DNA of 38,430 bases, taken from the NCBI RefSeq assembly GCF_022759005.1, contig NZ_JAEMQA010000101.1, forward strand, positions 1 to 38,430. Reading direction: 5' to 3'. Shown here piece by piece: positions 1 through 11,138 of this stretch (position 1 is the stretch's first letter; each line of letters opens with the position of its first letter). The stretch is from Sulfuricurvum sp. Its GTDB lineage: Bacteria; Campylobacterota; Campylobacteria; Campylobacterales; Sulfurimonadaceae. The position numbers and the translations under genes are program-made. The notes beneath the pieces are model-generated. The model worked only from the letters and a program-made list of their open reading frames with translations, ran no database searches and was not told the DNA's origin.

Positions 1-2
1 CG

Positions 3-1418
3 TTGTTGGAATTGCTCGTTAATTTGGAGGATCGCGAATGGAAATTTGATTCAAGCGTCCTGTTTCATTTCACCTATACCCATATCAAACACCCTCTTAG
101 AGTCAAAACGTATACATTATTGCGCAAATTGTTTGAGCGAAACCATTTTTATGTCATTTCAAAGCTCTTTTACGACGCGGGAATTTTGCACCATCTCATC
201 GGCGCTTTCAAAAAAGTGCTCCATCTACCTCAATTTGACGGGTATCATCATTATCCGGTCGATTTGCATTCGATTAAATGTCTTGAAGCACTTGAAAATA
301 TCAAAGACCCTTATGTAGAGGCGCTCTATAAACCGCTCAGCGCTTCTGATAAGCTCCTTCTTAAAACAGCTATTTTACTCCATGATACAGGAAAAGGGCG
401 CAAACAAGACCATTCCGAAGTGGGCGCGAAACTGATCGTCCCATTTTTGAAAAATCTCAAACTTCCCTCTCATCAGCTTGAGCGTGGAGCACTTTTGGTA
501 CGGCACCATATCTTGATGAGCAACGTAGCCTATCGGGAAAACCTCTATAACGAAAAAACCCTTTATCAGTTTATGTCTAAAATCAAAACACCTGAAAACC
601 TAACACTCTTGTATATCTTAACCTATGCCGATATCAACGGAGTCGGGAATGGTACGTACACGAGTTTCGGCGCGAATTTGCTGCATGAGCTCTACGATGC
701 CGCACTCGAAATTTCATCCCAAAACGACCGAATTACCGATGCAATCAAACGTGCGAACAAAGAGAAACGTCTCCTACATGATCCCGAATTTATGCAGCTT
801 TCAAAAATTGAACAGAAAAAGATCCTCTCGATTGAATCCAACCTGTTCTTTTTCAAAAATACCCCAAACGATATTATCGACATTTCAAAACAGGCCTTTG
901 CTTGCCACTCCTTTACCTATCAGCTCAATATCGAAGGGGGGCTGGTGATTCATATCTTCCGTCGGGTTCCGCTGAACCTCGGTTATTTACTCGGAAAACT
1001 CAGTTATCTTGATGTTGCCTCGATGGATATTTTCACGTTGTTCGACGGGATCAAATACTTCAAAATCGAATTCTTGCAACGCCCGCTTGATGGGACAATG
1101 GAACAAGTTGAAATGATTGTCGAAGAGGCATTCGATATGAGTAAAAAACTCTCATTATCTAAACCGATCATCAAACCCAGCGAAATCACTCTCGATTGTG
1201 ATCACTCGATCCATTACGCGCAACTCAATCTAAATACTATAAATCAGCGGGGGCTTTTAGCCTATTTCGTTCAGCTTTTTGACGAAGCACAGATCAATAT
1301 CGCAACCGCAAAAATTCATACCAACAAAAATATGGCGCGCGACCACTTCTTAATTGAAAAACAAAACAGAATGTGCGATAATGCGCGCGAAATAATTGCT
1401 AAATTAGTAGGAGAGTAA
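3..1418 (+). CDS. glnD: [Protein-PII] uridylyltransferase-like protein GlnD, C-terminal part (HD and ACT domains); 5' end lies outside the window
   Basis: HD motif 'AILLHDTGKGRKQDHSEVGA' and C-terminal ACT-like region; ORF is open to the window edge, so the TTG at nt 3 is probably not the true start. Confidence 0.8.
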   Translation: MLELLVNLEDREWKFDSSVLFHFTYTHIKHPLRVKTYTLLRKLFERNHFYVISKLFYDAGILHHLIGAFKKVLHLPQFDGYHHYPVDLHSIKCLEALENIKDPYVEALYKPLSASDKLLLKTAILLHDTGKGRKQDHSEVGAKLIVPFLKNLKLPSHQLERGALLVRHHILMSNVAYRENLYNEKTLYQFMSKIKTPENLTLLYILTYADINGVGNGTYTSFGANLLHELYDAALEISSQNDRITDAIKRANKEKRLLHDPEFMQLSKIEQKKILSIESNLFFFKNTPNDIIDISKQAFACHSFTYQLNIEGGLVIHIFRRVPLNLGYLLGKLSYLDVASMDIFTLFDGIKYFKIEFLQRPLDGTMEQVEMIVEEAFDMSKKLSLSKPIIKPSEITLDCDHSIHYAQLNLNTINQRGLLAYFVQLFDEAQINIATAKIHTNKNMARDHFLIEKQNRMCDNAREIIAKLVGE

Positions 1419-1420
1419 CT

Positions 1421-3235
1421 ATGTGCGGTATCGTCGGATATATTGGAGTCAAACCGGTTAAACAAATTTTGATCGACGGACTTCGTGAACTCGAATACCG
1501 AGGATACGATTCTGCCGGAATCGCAGTACTCCAAGAGGGACATTTTTCATTGTTCAAAGCGGTCGGCAAATTGGTTAATCTCGAAGAAAAAGCCAAAAAC
1601 TACGAAAGCACCGGTTTTTCTGTCGGAATCGGGCATACCCGATGGGCAACTCACGGAAAACCGACCGAGCTCAATGCCCACCCCCATTTGGGACAAAACT
1701 CGTATGTCGTCCATAACGGTATTATCGAAAATTACCAAGAGCTAAAATCGATGCTCACCGCGCAAGGGGTTCAATTTTTGAGCCAAACCGATACCGAAGT
1801 TATCGTCCATCTCTTTGAACATCAACTCAAAACCGCCACATCACCGCTTCAAGCGTTTGAACAAACACTTGCTCAGCTGCACGGTGCGTATGCGATTTTA
1901 CTCGTCAATGCCGATACGGAAGGGACGATTTTCTTTGCGAAACACGGTTCTCCGATGATCATTGGACGCAACAGCGAGAATGAAACGCTCTTTGGCTCTT
2001 CCGATGCCGCACTGATTGGAAAATGTCATGAAGTCATCTATCTCGAAGATGGCCATTACGGTTACGCTTCTGCCGAAAAAACAGTTCTCTTTAATGAACA
2101 ACACCAAGAGGTAGCCCTTCGCTTTACCCCTCTTTCAGAGAACAAACTCTCTGCCCAAAAAGAGGGTTACCGTTTTTTTATGGAAAAAGAAATTTACGAA
2201 CAAAGCCGTGTATTGGCAGATACCCTTTTAGGTCGTTTGCACGATGAAAGCGTCTATTTTGAAGAGATAGATCCGACCCTTTTCAACGGGATCAACGAAG
2301 TTAAATTTTGCGCTTGCGGAACCAGTTACCATGCAGCGCTCGTTGCAAGCTACCTTTTTGAACGTCACGCAAAAATCAAAACGTCTGTTGAAATCGCAAG
2401 TGAGTTCCGCTACCGCGAACCGTTCCTCACCCCAGATACCCTTTTTGTCGTTATCAGCCAAAGCGGAGAAACCGCCGATACGCTAGAAAGTCTCAAAATG
2501 GCAAAACGCAACAACCTCAAAACACTGGTGATTTGTAACGTCGACAACTCCTCGATGGTTCGACTTGCCGATGCTTCAATTCTTACCCGTGCGGGGATTG
2601 AAAAAGGGGTAGCGTCCACCAAAGCATTTGCCACCCAAGTGTGTGTTTTATGGATGCTCAGTCTCTATCTCGGTGGACTTAAGAACACTCTCTCAAACGA
2701 TGAGCTTAAACGGCAAATCCATCTACTCCGAACCGTCCCCGCTACCGTTAATGTTGAGAATGCCCTTCATGAACAATTGCGCCGTCTCTCAAAACGCTAC
2801 CTTCACGGACACGGCTTCTTCTTCATCGGACGAGATGTTTTTTATCCTCTTGCATTAGAGGGTGCGCTCAAACTCAAAGAGATCAGCTATCTCCATGCAG
2901 AGGGGTATCCGAGCGGAGAGATGAAACACGGCCCTATCGCCCTTGCCGATCCAGAGCTTTTTACCATTGCGCTCCTTCCTCAACACATGCTCTATGATAA
3001 AACAAAAAGTAATATCGAAGAACTCAGTGCCCGTGATTCAACCATCTGTTCAATCAGTCCGCTCGATTTTGACAAAGCAGACGATCACATTCGCACCTTT
3101 GATCGAGAAGATTACATGCTCGAATTTTTTGAGATAATGGTTGTATTACAGCTTCTATCAATGGAGATTGCTATTCGTCTAGGAAATGATGTCGATATGC
3201 CTCGTAATCTCGCTAAAAGTGTTACGGTTGAATAA
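1421..3235 (+). CDS. glmS: Glutamine-fructose-6-phosphate aminotransferase (isomerizing)
   Basis: N-terminal 'MCGIVGYIG' Ntn-glutaminase, 'GIGHTRWATHGKP', SIS domains, C-terminal 'PRNLAKSVTVE'. Confidence 0.97.
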   Translation: MCGIVGYIGVKPVKQILIDGLRELEYRGYDSAGIAVLQEGHFSLFKAVGKLVNLEEKAKNYESTGFSVGIGHTRWATHGKPTELNAHPHLGQNSYVVHNGIIENYQELKSMLTAQGVQFLSQTDTEVIVHLFEHQLKTATSPLQAFEQTLAQLHGAYAILLVNADTEGTIFFAKHGSPMIIGRNSENETLFGSSDAALIGKCHEVIYLEDGHYGYASAEKTVLFNEQHQEVALRFTPLSENKLSAQKEGYRFFMEKEIYEQSRVLADTLLGRLHDESVYFEEIDPTLFNGINEVKFCACGTSYHAALVASYLFERHAKIKTSVEIASEFRYREPFLTPDTLFVVISQSGETADTLESLKMAKRNNLKTLVICNVDNSSMVRLADASILTRAGIEKGVASTKAFATQVCVLWMLSLYLGGLKNTLSNDELKRQIHLLRTVPATVNVENALHEQLRRLSKRYLHGHGFFFIGRDVFYPLALEGALKLKEISYLHAEGYPSGEMKHGPIALADPELFTIALLPQHMLYDKTKSNIEELSARDSTICSISPLDFDKADDHIRTFDREDYMLEFFEIMVVLQLLSMEIAIRLGNDVDMPRNLAKSVTVE

Positions 3236-3342
3236 ACCGTTTCACCGCCACTTTGCTTTCATCAAATTTTAAAAATTATTTAGGTACCGTCCTTAAATTC
3301 TTTTCTCTACTTTTCACTGATTAAATTATAAGGTAATAATAT

Positions 3343-5181
3343 ATGAATACAAATCGTAAAATACTCTTTATCGTCGCCTTAATGCTGATCGGACTTGCCG
3401 TGGCAACAATCACGAACGTTGCTCTCAATTTCCGTGATTATGGGTATAACAACGCGATTGAAAAATCAAAAATGACGGCGGAAATCGTCCGTGACGGCCT
3501 CACCGCACATATGGTCAACGGCATCATGGACAAACGGGAATTTTTTCTTGCCAATATCGCTAATATCAAAGATGTTCAAAAATTATGGATTGTTCGATCC
3601 GATAACGTTGTCAGACAACACGGTGAAGGGCTTGATAACGAGCATGCACGTGATGCAATCGATAAAAAAGTTCTCAAAGAAGGGGTAATCATTCGCGAAA
3701 TTCACGAAGATGCCCAAAATGCCGTATTGCGCGTCACAATCCCTTATACCGCTACGGCATACGGAAATCCAAACTGTCTTGCCTGTCATAATGCAAAAGA
3801 AGGCGATGTTTTAGGTGCGATCAGCATGGAATTTAATATCAATGACATCCGTCAAACCGGAGCAATGACCATTGCGAAAATTTTCGCGATCAATGTGGTT
3901 TTCATCATCATTGCACTTTGGGTAACCCACCACTATTTCAAACCGTATATGAAACTCTTTGAAAATCTCCAAAACGGTATCAAACGTGCCCGTACGGGAG
4001 ATTTTAGTTTTCGTTTTACTACAACGCTTAAAGATGCGGGAAGCGAAGTAGCCGATCAGATGAATACCCTCTTCCAAAAGATGGAAGAGACCTTCGGAGG
4101 GATCAAGCACAATCTCAATACTTTTGCCTCACGCTCAAATATATCGACCTCCGACCCGCTCAGTACAGCCGGAATCATCATTCAAGAGCTTTCAGACGTT
4201 TATAAATTCAAAAAGACCATTGAGCATGATGCCAACAAAGACGCAGTCTATGAGCGCTTTATCTATGTTCTCAAAGAAAAATTCAATTTCAACCATTTTG
4301 CCCTTTACGAAGTCGATAAAACAACCAAAGAGCGCAAATTGATCTATATTACCGATCATCAAAGCTTCTGTCTTCCTGCAGTGGATAAAGATGCAAATGA
4401 ATGCCGTGCATATCGGACGGCAACCGATGTGTATTCAACCGATTTCCCTGAAATTTGTGTCAATTGTGCGGACAAAAAAGAGTACTCTTGTATTCCGTTT
4501 AATATCAATGACGATTTGTCGCTGATTCTCTCTTATTCAGCAAAAGACGTTGAAACCATTCAAGCGATGAATCTCGTATTGCCAAGTATTCGAAACTATT
4601 TTGAAGCGGCAAAAGCGGTCATCGAAAGCCGTACATTGATGGATAAGCTGCGTGATTCATCACTGCGCGACGGAGCTACGGGACTCTATAACCGCCGTTT
4701 CTTGGAAGAATTTATTGACAAAATTTCCGAGCAAGCGATCCGTTCACACGTATCTTATGCCGTACTGATGATTGATATCGATTACTTCAAAATGGTCAAT
4801 GATACGTATGGGCACGATGCGGGTGATGTCGTTATCAAATCACTTTCGGAAATTTTGGTCCAAAATATCCGAAAAGCCGATCTTCCGGTCCGTTACGGCG
4901 GAGAAGAGTTTTTAGTCTTGCTTCATAATACAACAACCGAAGGGGCATTGGGTGTAGCTGAAAAAATTCGGACACACTTTAATCAGAAAAAATTCCAGTT
5001 TGGAAGCGATACGGTTCAAAAAACGCTCAGTATCGGAATCGCGCACTTCCCGTCTCAATCAAATTCGATTTGGAAAGTGATCAAATTCGCAGACATCGCT
5101 CTATACGAAGGAAAACATACCGGACGTAATCGTATTGTCGAGTTTGAAGACCGTATGTTTAACGGCGGAGATCAATTCTAA
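3343..5181 (+). CDS. Diguanylate cyclase with periplasmic CXXCH (DUF3365/Tll0287-like) sensor, Cys-rich GAF-like domain and canonical GGDEF domain
   Basis: N-terminal TM, 'NCLACHNAKEGDVLGAIS', second TM, Cys-rich linker, 'RYGGEEF' active site with upstream I-site 'RKAD'. Confidence 0.85.
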   Translation: MNTNRKILFIVALMLIGLAVATITNVALNFRDYGYNNAIEKSKMTAEIVRDGLTAHMVNGIMDKREFFLANIANIKDVQKLWIVRSDNVVRQHGEGLDNEHARDAIDKKVLKEGVIIREIHEDAQNAVLRVTIPYTATAYGNPNCLACHNAKEGDVLGAISMEFNINDIRQTGAMTIAKIFAINVVFIIIALWVTHHYFKPYMKLFENLQNGIKRARTGDFSFRFTTTLKDAGSEVADQMNTLFQKMEETFGGIKHNLNTFASRSNISTSDPLSTAGIIIQELSDVYKFKKTIEHDANKDAVYERFIYVLKEKFNFNHFALYEVDKTTKERKLIYITDHQSFCLPAVDKDANECRAYRTATDVYSTDFPEICVNCADKKEYSCIPFNINDDLSLILSYSAKDVETIQAMNLVLPSIRNYFEAAKAVIESRTLMDKLRDSSLRDGATGLYNRRFLEEFIDKISEQAIRSHVSYAVLMIDIDYFKMVNDTYGHDAGDVVIKSLSEILVQNIRKADLPVRYGGEEFLVLLHNTTTEGALGVAEKIRTHFNQKKFQFGSDTVQKTLSIGIAHFPSQSNSIWKVIKFADIALYEGKHTGRNRIVEFEDRMFNGGDQF

Positions 5182-5192
5182 CTCTAATCCCC

Positions 5193-5214
5193 ATTTCTCT
5201 CGATAGAGAGAAAT
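5193..5214. terminator. Hairpin between convergent GGDEF genes, possible bidirectional terminator
   Basis: Perfect 9-bp stem ATTTCTCTC-GATA-GAGAGAAAT; flanks are not strongly T-rich. Confidence 0.45.
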
Positions 5215-5268
5215 ACTCTCCTCGAAATAAACCAATCCTCTTTATAACACTCAAAAAAACATCAACTC

Positions 5269-7062
5269 TCACACCGGCATCGTCTTCGTATCATAGGATA
5301 ACGCGATATTGCCCCCTTGATGTTTAGCTTCCAATAAAGCCCGCTTTGCATACTCGATACATTGCATCATATCCGGTGTTTGCTGTGGAAAATACGACAT
5401 ACCGATACTTACCGTTTTGAGAATAGCATATGTATTGATCCGAATCTTCTTTTTAAAAGAGAGTCGGATCGCTTCTGCAACGCCGTTCACATCTTCAGGT
5501 TCATAATCGTATAACACAACAGCAAAAGTATCTCCGCTATAGCGAATGAGTATATCTCCTTGGCGAATATTTTCATGGATATTGTGAGCCATTGCTTTGA
5601 TCACTTCATCCGCAATCACTGTGCCGTAAGAGCTGTTAATTTGATCGAATTGATCCATATCGACAAACAAAACGCCATAAGGGATGATGGTACGAGTCGA
5701 CTGTGCCATGATAAGTTTCGTCATCTCTTCGAGATAAGCGCGGTTGTAAAGTTGTGTTAGAGGATCGATGCGAACCGTTTGCTGAAGCTTCTTGTTAATG
5801 ATCTGAAGTTTCGCCGCATTGATGTAATTTCCAAGCTGTTCAAGAGCTAAACGGATCGGTTTGATTTCACGTTCATCGTACGTTACCAACGATATAACTA
5901 TATCCAAATCGTCCACAATCGGATAACTTTGACACACGTAATGGGCTGAGGGATCGATCATCTTCGGACATGCCACTTCGCATTGACTCGAATCGACAAT
6001 TCCGCTTGTACGATCGGCTCGACACCCGCTTAATGCATCACACAACAATGTTTTCTCAGAATGGATAACATGGGTCGTTTTATTGAGCGGATTTAGCTCC
6101 AAAATATTGAAATTACTCAAATTCCATCGTGTACGCAGTAATGCGATAATACGGCTGTAAACCTCTTCAAGATTTTGATCTTTTTCAATTTCCGCACGAA
6201 AGCGCTCCACCTCATAGAGTTGATGTATCCCCATTTGAAGGTTATAGAGCGGATCGCTGTTTTGATGATCGAGTCGGATAAGAGATCTCATCTTTTTACC
6301 GCTGATCGTAAGGGCGCTGTCGAGTTTTTCCATCACCGAATTGGTCCACATCGCCGCATTATGCGCATCCAATGTCTCTGCCGACATAATGCGGTGCGAA
6401 TAATCTCCCCCTTCCGCATATTCCATCGTTTGAGCTACGGACTGCAATGTTTCTTTGTACGATGTAATAAATCGATAAATATTGCGGATCAGAAAATAGG
6501 TCAAGACAACGATAAGCGTTATGAGCAATGCAACACTAATCAGCCCTGTAACTTTGAGATCGTTCATCTCCATTTCGATGGAAACAACACCCAATACCGC
6601 TCCGGCTTTGGAATCGTGACAACTCAAACAATCAATTTTCCCTTTGTCGGTTGCGACATAAGGGATCGATAAGCGATATAGCGTATCTGCAAAAAGAGTT
6701 CCTTTGATCTCATCCATCTCTTTAGCACTTCGCAAAACGCTACGATCAATATCATCGACCGGTTCTTGGGGGTGAATGCCTCTGCCGTATTGCCGTGCCA
6801 GTTCATCCGAACGAACCACCCATGCCCGCTTCATCCCATCAACCGTCGCAATCTGTTTGAGCAAATCGTTTTGATAATCAGAACTGCCGGTTATCATGTG
6901 AGCCGTTAGCGATTCACGAACAATGTCTGCCGCCGTTTTCGCTTTGCTCTGTGCGGATTGCAAGGTCATATAACGAAACGTTCCAGCCAAGATGACAATA
7001 AAAAGAACCATTATGGCAATGATAGTGATCGATAGGGTAAAAAGTGTTTTCTCTTTTTTCAT
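5269..7062 (-). CDS. Paralogous CXXCH-sensor GGDEF protein with degenerate active site (SGDTF) and retained I-site (RQGD)
   Basis: Same architecture as 3343-5181: 'IDCLSCHDSKAGAVLGVVS', Cys-rich region, 'NIRQGDILIRYSGDTFAVVL'. Confidence 0.82.
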   Translation of the reverse strand: MKKEKTLFTLSITIIAIMVLFIVILAGTFRYMTLQSAQSKAKTAADIVRESLTAHMITGSSDYQNDLLKQIATVDGMKRAWVVRSDELARQYGRGIHPQEPVDDIDRSVLRSAKEMDEIKGTLFADTLYRLSIPYVATDKGKIDCLSCHDSKAGAVLGVVSIEMEMNDLKVTGLISVALLITLIVVLTYFLIRNIYRFITSYKETLQSVAQTMEYAEGGDYSHRIMSAETLDAHNAAMWTNSVMEKLDSALTISGKKMRSLIRLDHQNSDPLYNLQMGIHQLYEVERFRAEIEKDQNLEEVYSRIIALLRTRWNLSNFNILELNPLNKTTHVIHSEKTLLCDALSGCRADRTSGIVDSSQCEVACPKMIDPSAHYVCQSYPIVDDLDIVISLVTYDEREIKPIRLALEQLGNYINAAKLQIINKKLQQTVRIDPLTQLYNRAYLEEMTKLIMAQSTRTIIPYGVLFVDMDQFDQINSSYGTVIADEVIKAMAHNIHENIRQGDILIRYSGDTFAVVLYDYEPEDVNGVAEAIRLSFKKKIRINTYAILKTVSIGMSYFPQQTPDMMQCIEYAKRALLEAKHQGGNIALSYDTKTMPV

Positions 7063-7133
7063 TATTCCTGACTTACAGTACGTAAATAGACCGATTATAC
7101 TGAAAAAAAGATTAGAGTTGTAAAAAAGGGAGG

Positions 7134-7158
7134 TTTCTCCTCTCTAAATGAGGAGAAA
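7134..7158 (-). terminator. Probable rho-independent terminator downstream of mrp
   Basis: 9-bp stem TTTCTCCTC / GAGGAGAAA with 7-nt loop; on the minus strand followed by CCTCCCTTTTTT. Confidence 0.6.
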
Positions 7159-7168
7159 AAGGGTTATT

Positions 7169-8332
7169 TTAGTGGCAGCCGCATCCGGTGCCGCAACTTC
7201 CGCCGCTCTCTTGTTTTGGAGCCGCAGCCGTAGAACACGCCGATACACCCGGAGGAGTATTTGGTTGGATCGCTTGATTATCTACCCCACCCTCTTCGTT
7301 GATTTTCTCAATAGTTGCCCAAAGATCTTCCGCCGCTTTCATGTAGCGTTTTGCCGTTTCAGAGGTCGGAGCGTAATACGTTACCGGCTTTCCTTCGTCT
7401 CCTCCGGTACGGATTGACGGTTCGATAGGAATTTCAGCGAGAATAGTCGTCTCGAACTGATCTGCCATCGCTTTGGATGTCCCTTTTCCGAAGATGTCAT
7501 ACTCGACACCTGTATCCGGAGCGATAAAACCGGACATGTTTTCCACCACACCCGCGATAGGGATATGAAGTTTTTTGAACATATCGAGGCTTCGGCGTGA
7601 ATCATCCAAAGAGACCATTTGCGGTGTTGTAACCGTTACACCGACGGTGACCGGAACGCTTTGCGCCAATGTTAGTTGCGCATCCCCCGTCCCCGGAGGC
7701 ATATCGATCACCAAACAATCCAAATCCGACCACATAATGTCACGCAAAAACTGCTCGATCGCTTTCATAATCATCGCACCGCGCCAGATAAGCGATTGGC
7801 CCTCTTCCATGAGGGAGCCCATCGACATCATCTCAATCCCGTACGCTTTGATCGGGAGGACTTTATTTCCGACCACTTCAGGCTTAATCCCATCCACGCC
7901 AAGCATACGCGGGATATTAGGACCATAAATATCCGCATCCAAAAGACCCACTTTTTTCCCTTGCATCGCTAAAGCTACCGCAAGGTTGACCGAAGTGGTC
8001 GATTTACCGACTCCACCCTTACCTGAACTCACCATAATGAAGTTTTTCACCTGCGGAGCGATATTTTTCCCCTTGGACGAACTCTCACGCGGCATTTTAG
8101 GTGCCGTAATGTTCACAACAACCTCACCTGCACCGGCACGTTTCAACGCATCGGTTGCTTCCATGGTGATTTGGTGCGCTACCTCAGGAGCACTGGAGGT
8201 GATGTCGACAGTGACGCTGACATTGTTCCCCTCAATTTTGATCTCTTTGACAAATCCGAATGTCACGATGTCTTTCGTGAATCCCGGATAGGTAACTTTT
8301 GATAATGCCGATTTTACAATTTCTTCTGTCAT
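7169..8332 (-). CDS. mrp: Mrp/NBP35-type iron-sulfur cluster carrier ATPase
   Basis: 'SSGKGGVGKSTTSVNLA' deviant Walker A, MIP18-like N-terminal domain; start moved from ORF-track 8407 to ATG at 8332 ('MTEEIVKSALSKV') because the extension runs through the palindromic repeat. Confidence 0.93.
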   Translation of the reverse strand: MTEEIVKSALSKVTYPGFTKDIVTFGFVKEIKIEGNNVSVTVDITSSAPEVAHQITMEATDALKRAGAGEVVVNITAPKMPRESSSKGKNIAPQVKNFIMVSSGKGGVGKSTTSVNLAVALAMQGKKVGLLDADIYGPNIPRMLGVDGIKPEVVGNKVLPIKAYGIEMMSMGSLMEEGQSLIWRGAMIMKAIEQFLRDIMWSDLDCLVIDMPPGTGDAQLTLAQSVPVTVGVTVTTPQMVSLDDSRRSLDMFKKLHIPIAGVVENMSGFIAPDTGVEYDIFGKGTSKAMADQFETTILAEIPIEPSIRTGGDEGKPVTYYAPTSETAKRYMKAAEDLWATIEKINEEGGVDNQAIQPNTPPGVSACSTAAAPKQESGGSCGTGCGCH

Positions 8333-8370
8333 TTTATTTATTTCCTTTTTATTTGTTTTCCGTTTGTGGC

Positions 8371-8420
8371 GAGCTTGTCGAACCATGAACTTTTCACCCT
8401 TCGACAAGCTCAGGGCGAAC
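8371..8420. repeat. Dispersed palindromic repeat of the 'TTCGACAAGCTCAGGGCGAAC' ('VRPELVEG'-encoding) type
   Basis: GAGCTTGTCGAA (8371-8382), 17-nt loop, TTCGACAAGCTC (8400-8411), then AGGGCGAAC; perfect 12-bp inverted repeat between thiC stop and mrp start. Confidence 0.75.
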
Positions 8421-8424
8421 GGTA

Positions 8425-9813
<1,389 letters not shown>

Positions 9814-10016
9814 TTAAATTCCGAAAGCTATTTGGACTTATAAATAAGACCCCCTAAAAGGGTCGTATCGCTTTTCATGTAAATTAAAAATTTCAAGAGG
9901 ATTTAGGAAAACTCTTCTCATCTCCCCTTGATGTGTTCTATAATTTATCGCAAACAAGATAAAAAAAAGCTTTTTAAGTGTATAATTTCGTAACAGTTTT
10001 CAAAATAGGATACATT

Positions 10017-11138
10017 TTGTCTGATTTTACCCTTGTTTTGCTTGCAGCAGGCAACTCAACCCGTTTTAAAGTTCCGGTAAAAAAACAATGGCTCCGTATC
10101 GGGCATGATCCTTTATGGTTTTATGTTACTAACCGTATCAAAGCCTCTATGGCCGATGTTCCTATTATTCTCGCCGCTCACCCCGATGAAATCCCATTTA
10201 TGCGTACTATGTGTGATTTTACGATCGTTGAGGGGGGCAGCACCCGACAGCAATCGCTCAAAAATGCCCTCAAAGAAGTTCATACCCCTTATGTCCTTGT
10301 AACAGATATTGCCCGTGCCTGTATCGATCCTTCACTGATTGAACGATTGCTCGCGTCCAAAGGTTCTGCCGATGTTATCGTTCCAGCATTAGACATTCAT
10401 GACACGGTTGTTTATGGAGATGCGACAATTGCGCGGGAGCAAGTCAAACGGATTCAAACACCGCAGCTTTCCCGCACCGATATTCTTCGAAATGCCTTAG
10501 AAACGGATGAAGAGTATACCGATGAGAGCAGTGCAATCGTCGCATTCGGAGGGACACGCCGATTTGTAAACGGCGATGAACGTGCAACCAAGATTACCCA
10601 TGCGGGCGATACGGCAGGGCTAGAGTGTCTTCTCCCCCCTTCAACCATGACATTTACCGGCAACGGATTTGATGTACACGGTTTCGAAGATAACAAACCC
10701 ATGGTACTCGGCGGGGTGAGCATCGATAGTCCCTTTGGGTTCAAAGCGCACAGTGACGGCGATGTCGCTATTCATGCCCTTATCGATGCACTGCTTGGAG
10801 CGGCATGCCTAGGAGACATCGGGATGCTTTTTCCCGATACGGATACAACATATAAAGATATCGATTCCAAAGAGTTATTGCGTCTATGTGTGCAAAAGCT
10901 TCACCATTTCGGGTTTGTGATTGCCCATGCCGATGTGACGATTATTGCGCAAACACCGAAAGTTGCCGCATACAAAAATGCGATGCGTCAAACATTGGCA
11001 TCAATCATGCTTATTCCTGCATCACGGGTCAATGTTAAAGCGACTACAACGGAACATTTGGGCTTTATCGGACGCAAAGAAGGAGTCGGCGTCTTGGCTA
11101 CAGCCTCAGTACACTATTTTGATTGGAAAAACGGATGA
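10017..11138 (+). CDS. ispDF: Bifunctional 2-C-methyl-D-erythritol 4-phosphate cytidylyltransferase / 2,4-cyclodiphosphate synthase
   Basis: 'LVLLAAGNSTRF' IspD motif and 'GNGFDVHGF...HSDGDVAIHALIDALLGA...GDIGMLFPDTD' IspF motifs; start TTG 10017 or GTG 9978. Confidence 0.94.
   Translation: MSDFTLVLLAAGNSTRFKVPVKKQWLRIGHDPLWFYVTNRIKASMADVPIILAAHPDEIPFMRTMCDFTIVEGGSTRQQSLKNALKEVHTPYVLVTDIARACIDPSLIERLLASKGSADVIVPALDIHDTVVYGDATIAREQVKRIQTPQLSRTDILRNALETDEEYTDESSAIVAFGGTRRFVNGDERATKITHAGDTAGLECLLPPSTMTFTGNGFDVHGFEDNKPMVLGGVSIDSPFGFKAHSDGDVAIHALIDALLGAACLGDIGMLFPDTDTTYKDIDSKELLRLCVQKLHHFGFVIAHADVTIIAQTPKVAAYKNAMRQTLASIMLIPASRVNVKATTTEHLGFIGRKEGVGVLATASVHYFDWKNG

Noticed and set aside
6175-6672. 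165-aa ORF on plus strand inside the minus-strand GGDEF gene
   Set aside because: Shadow ORF of a well-supported coding region; no recognisable family or start context.
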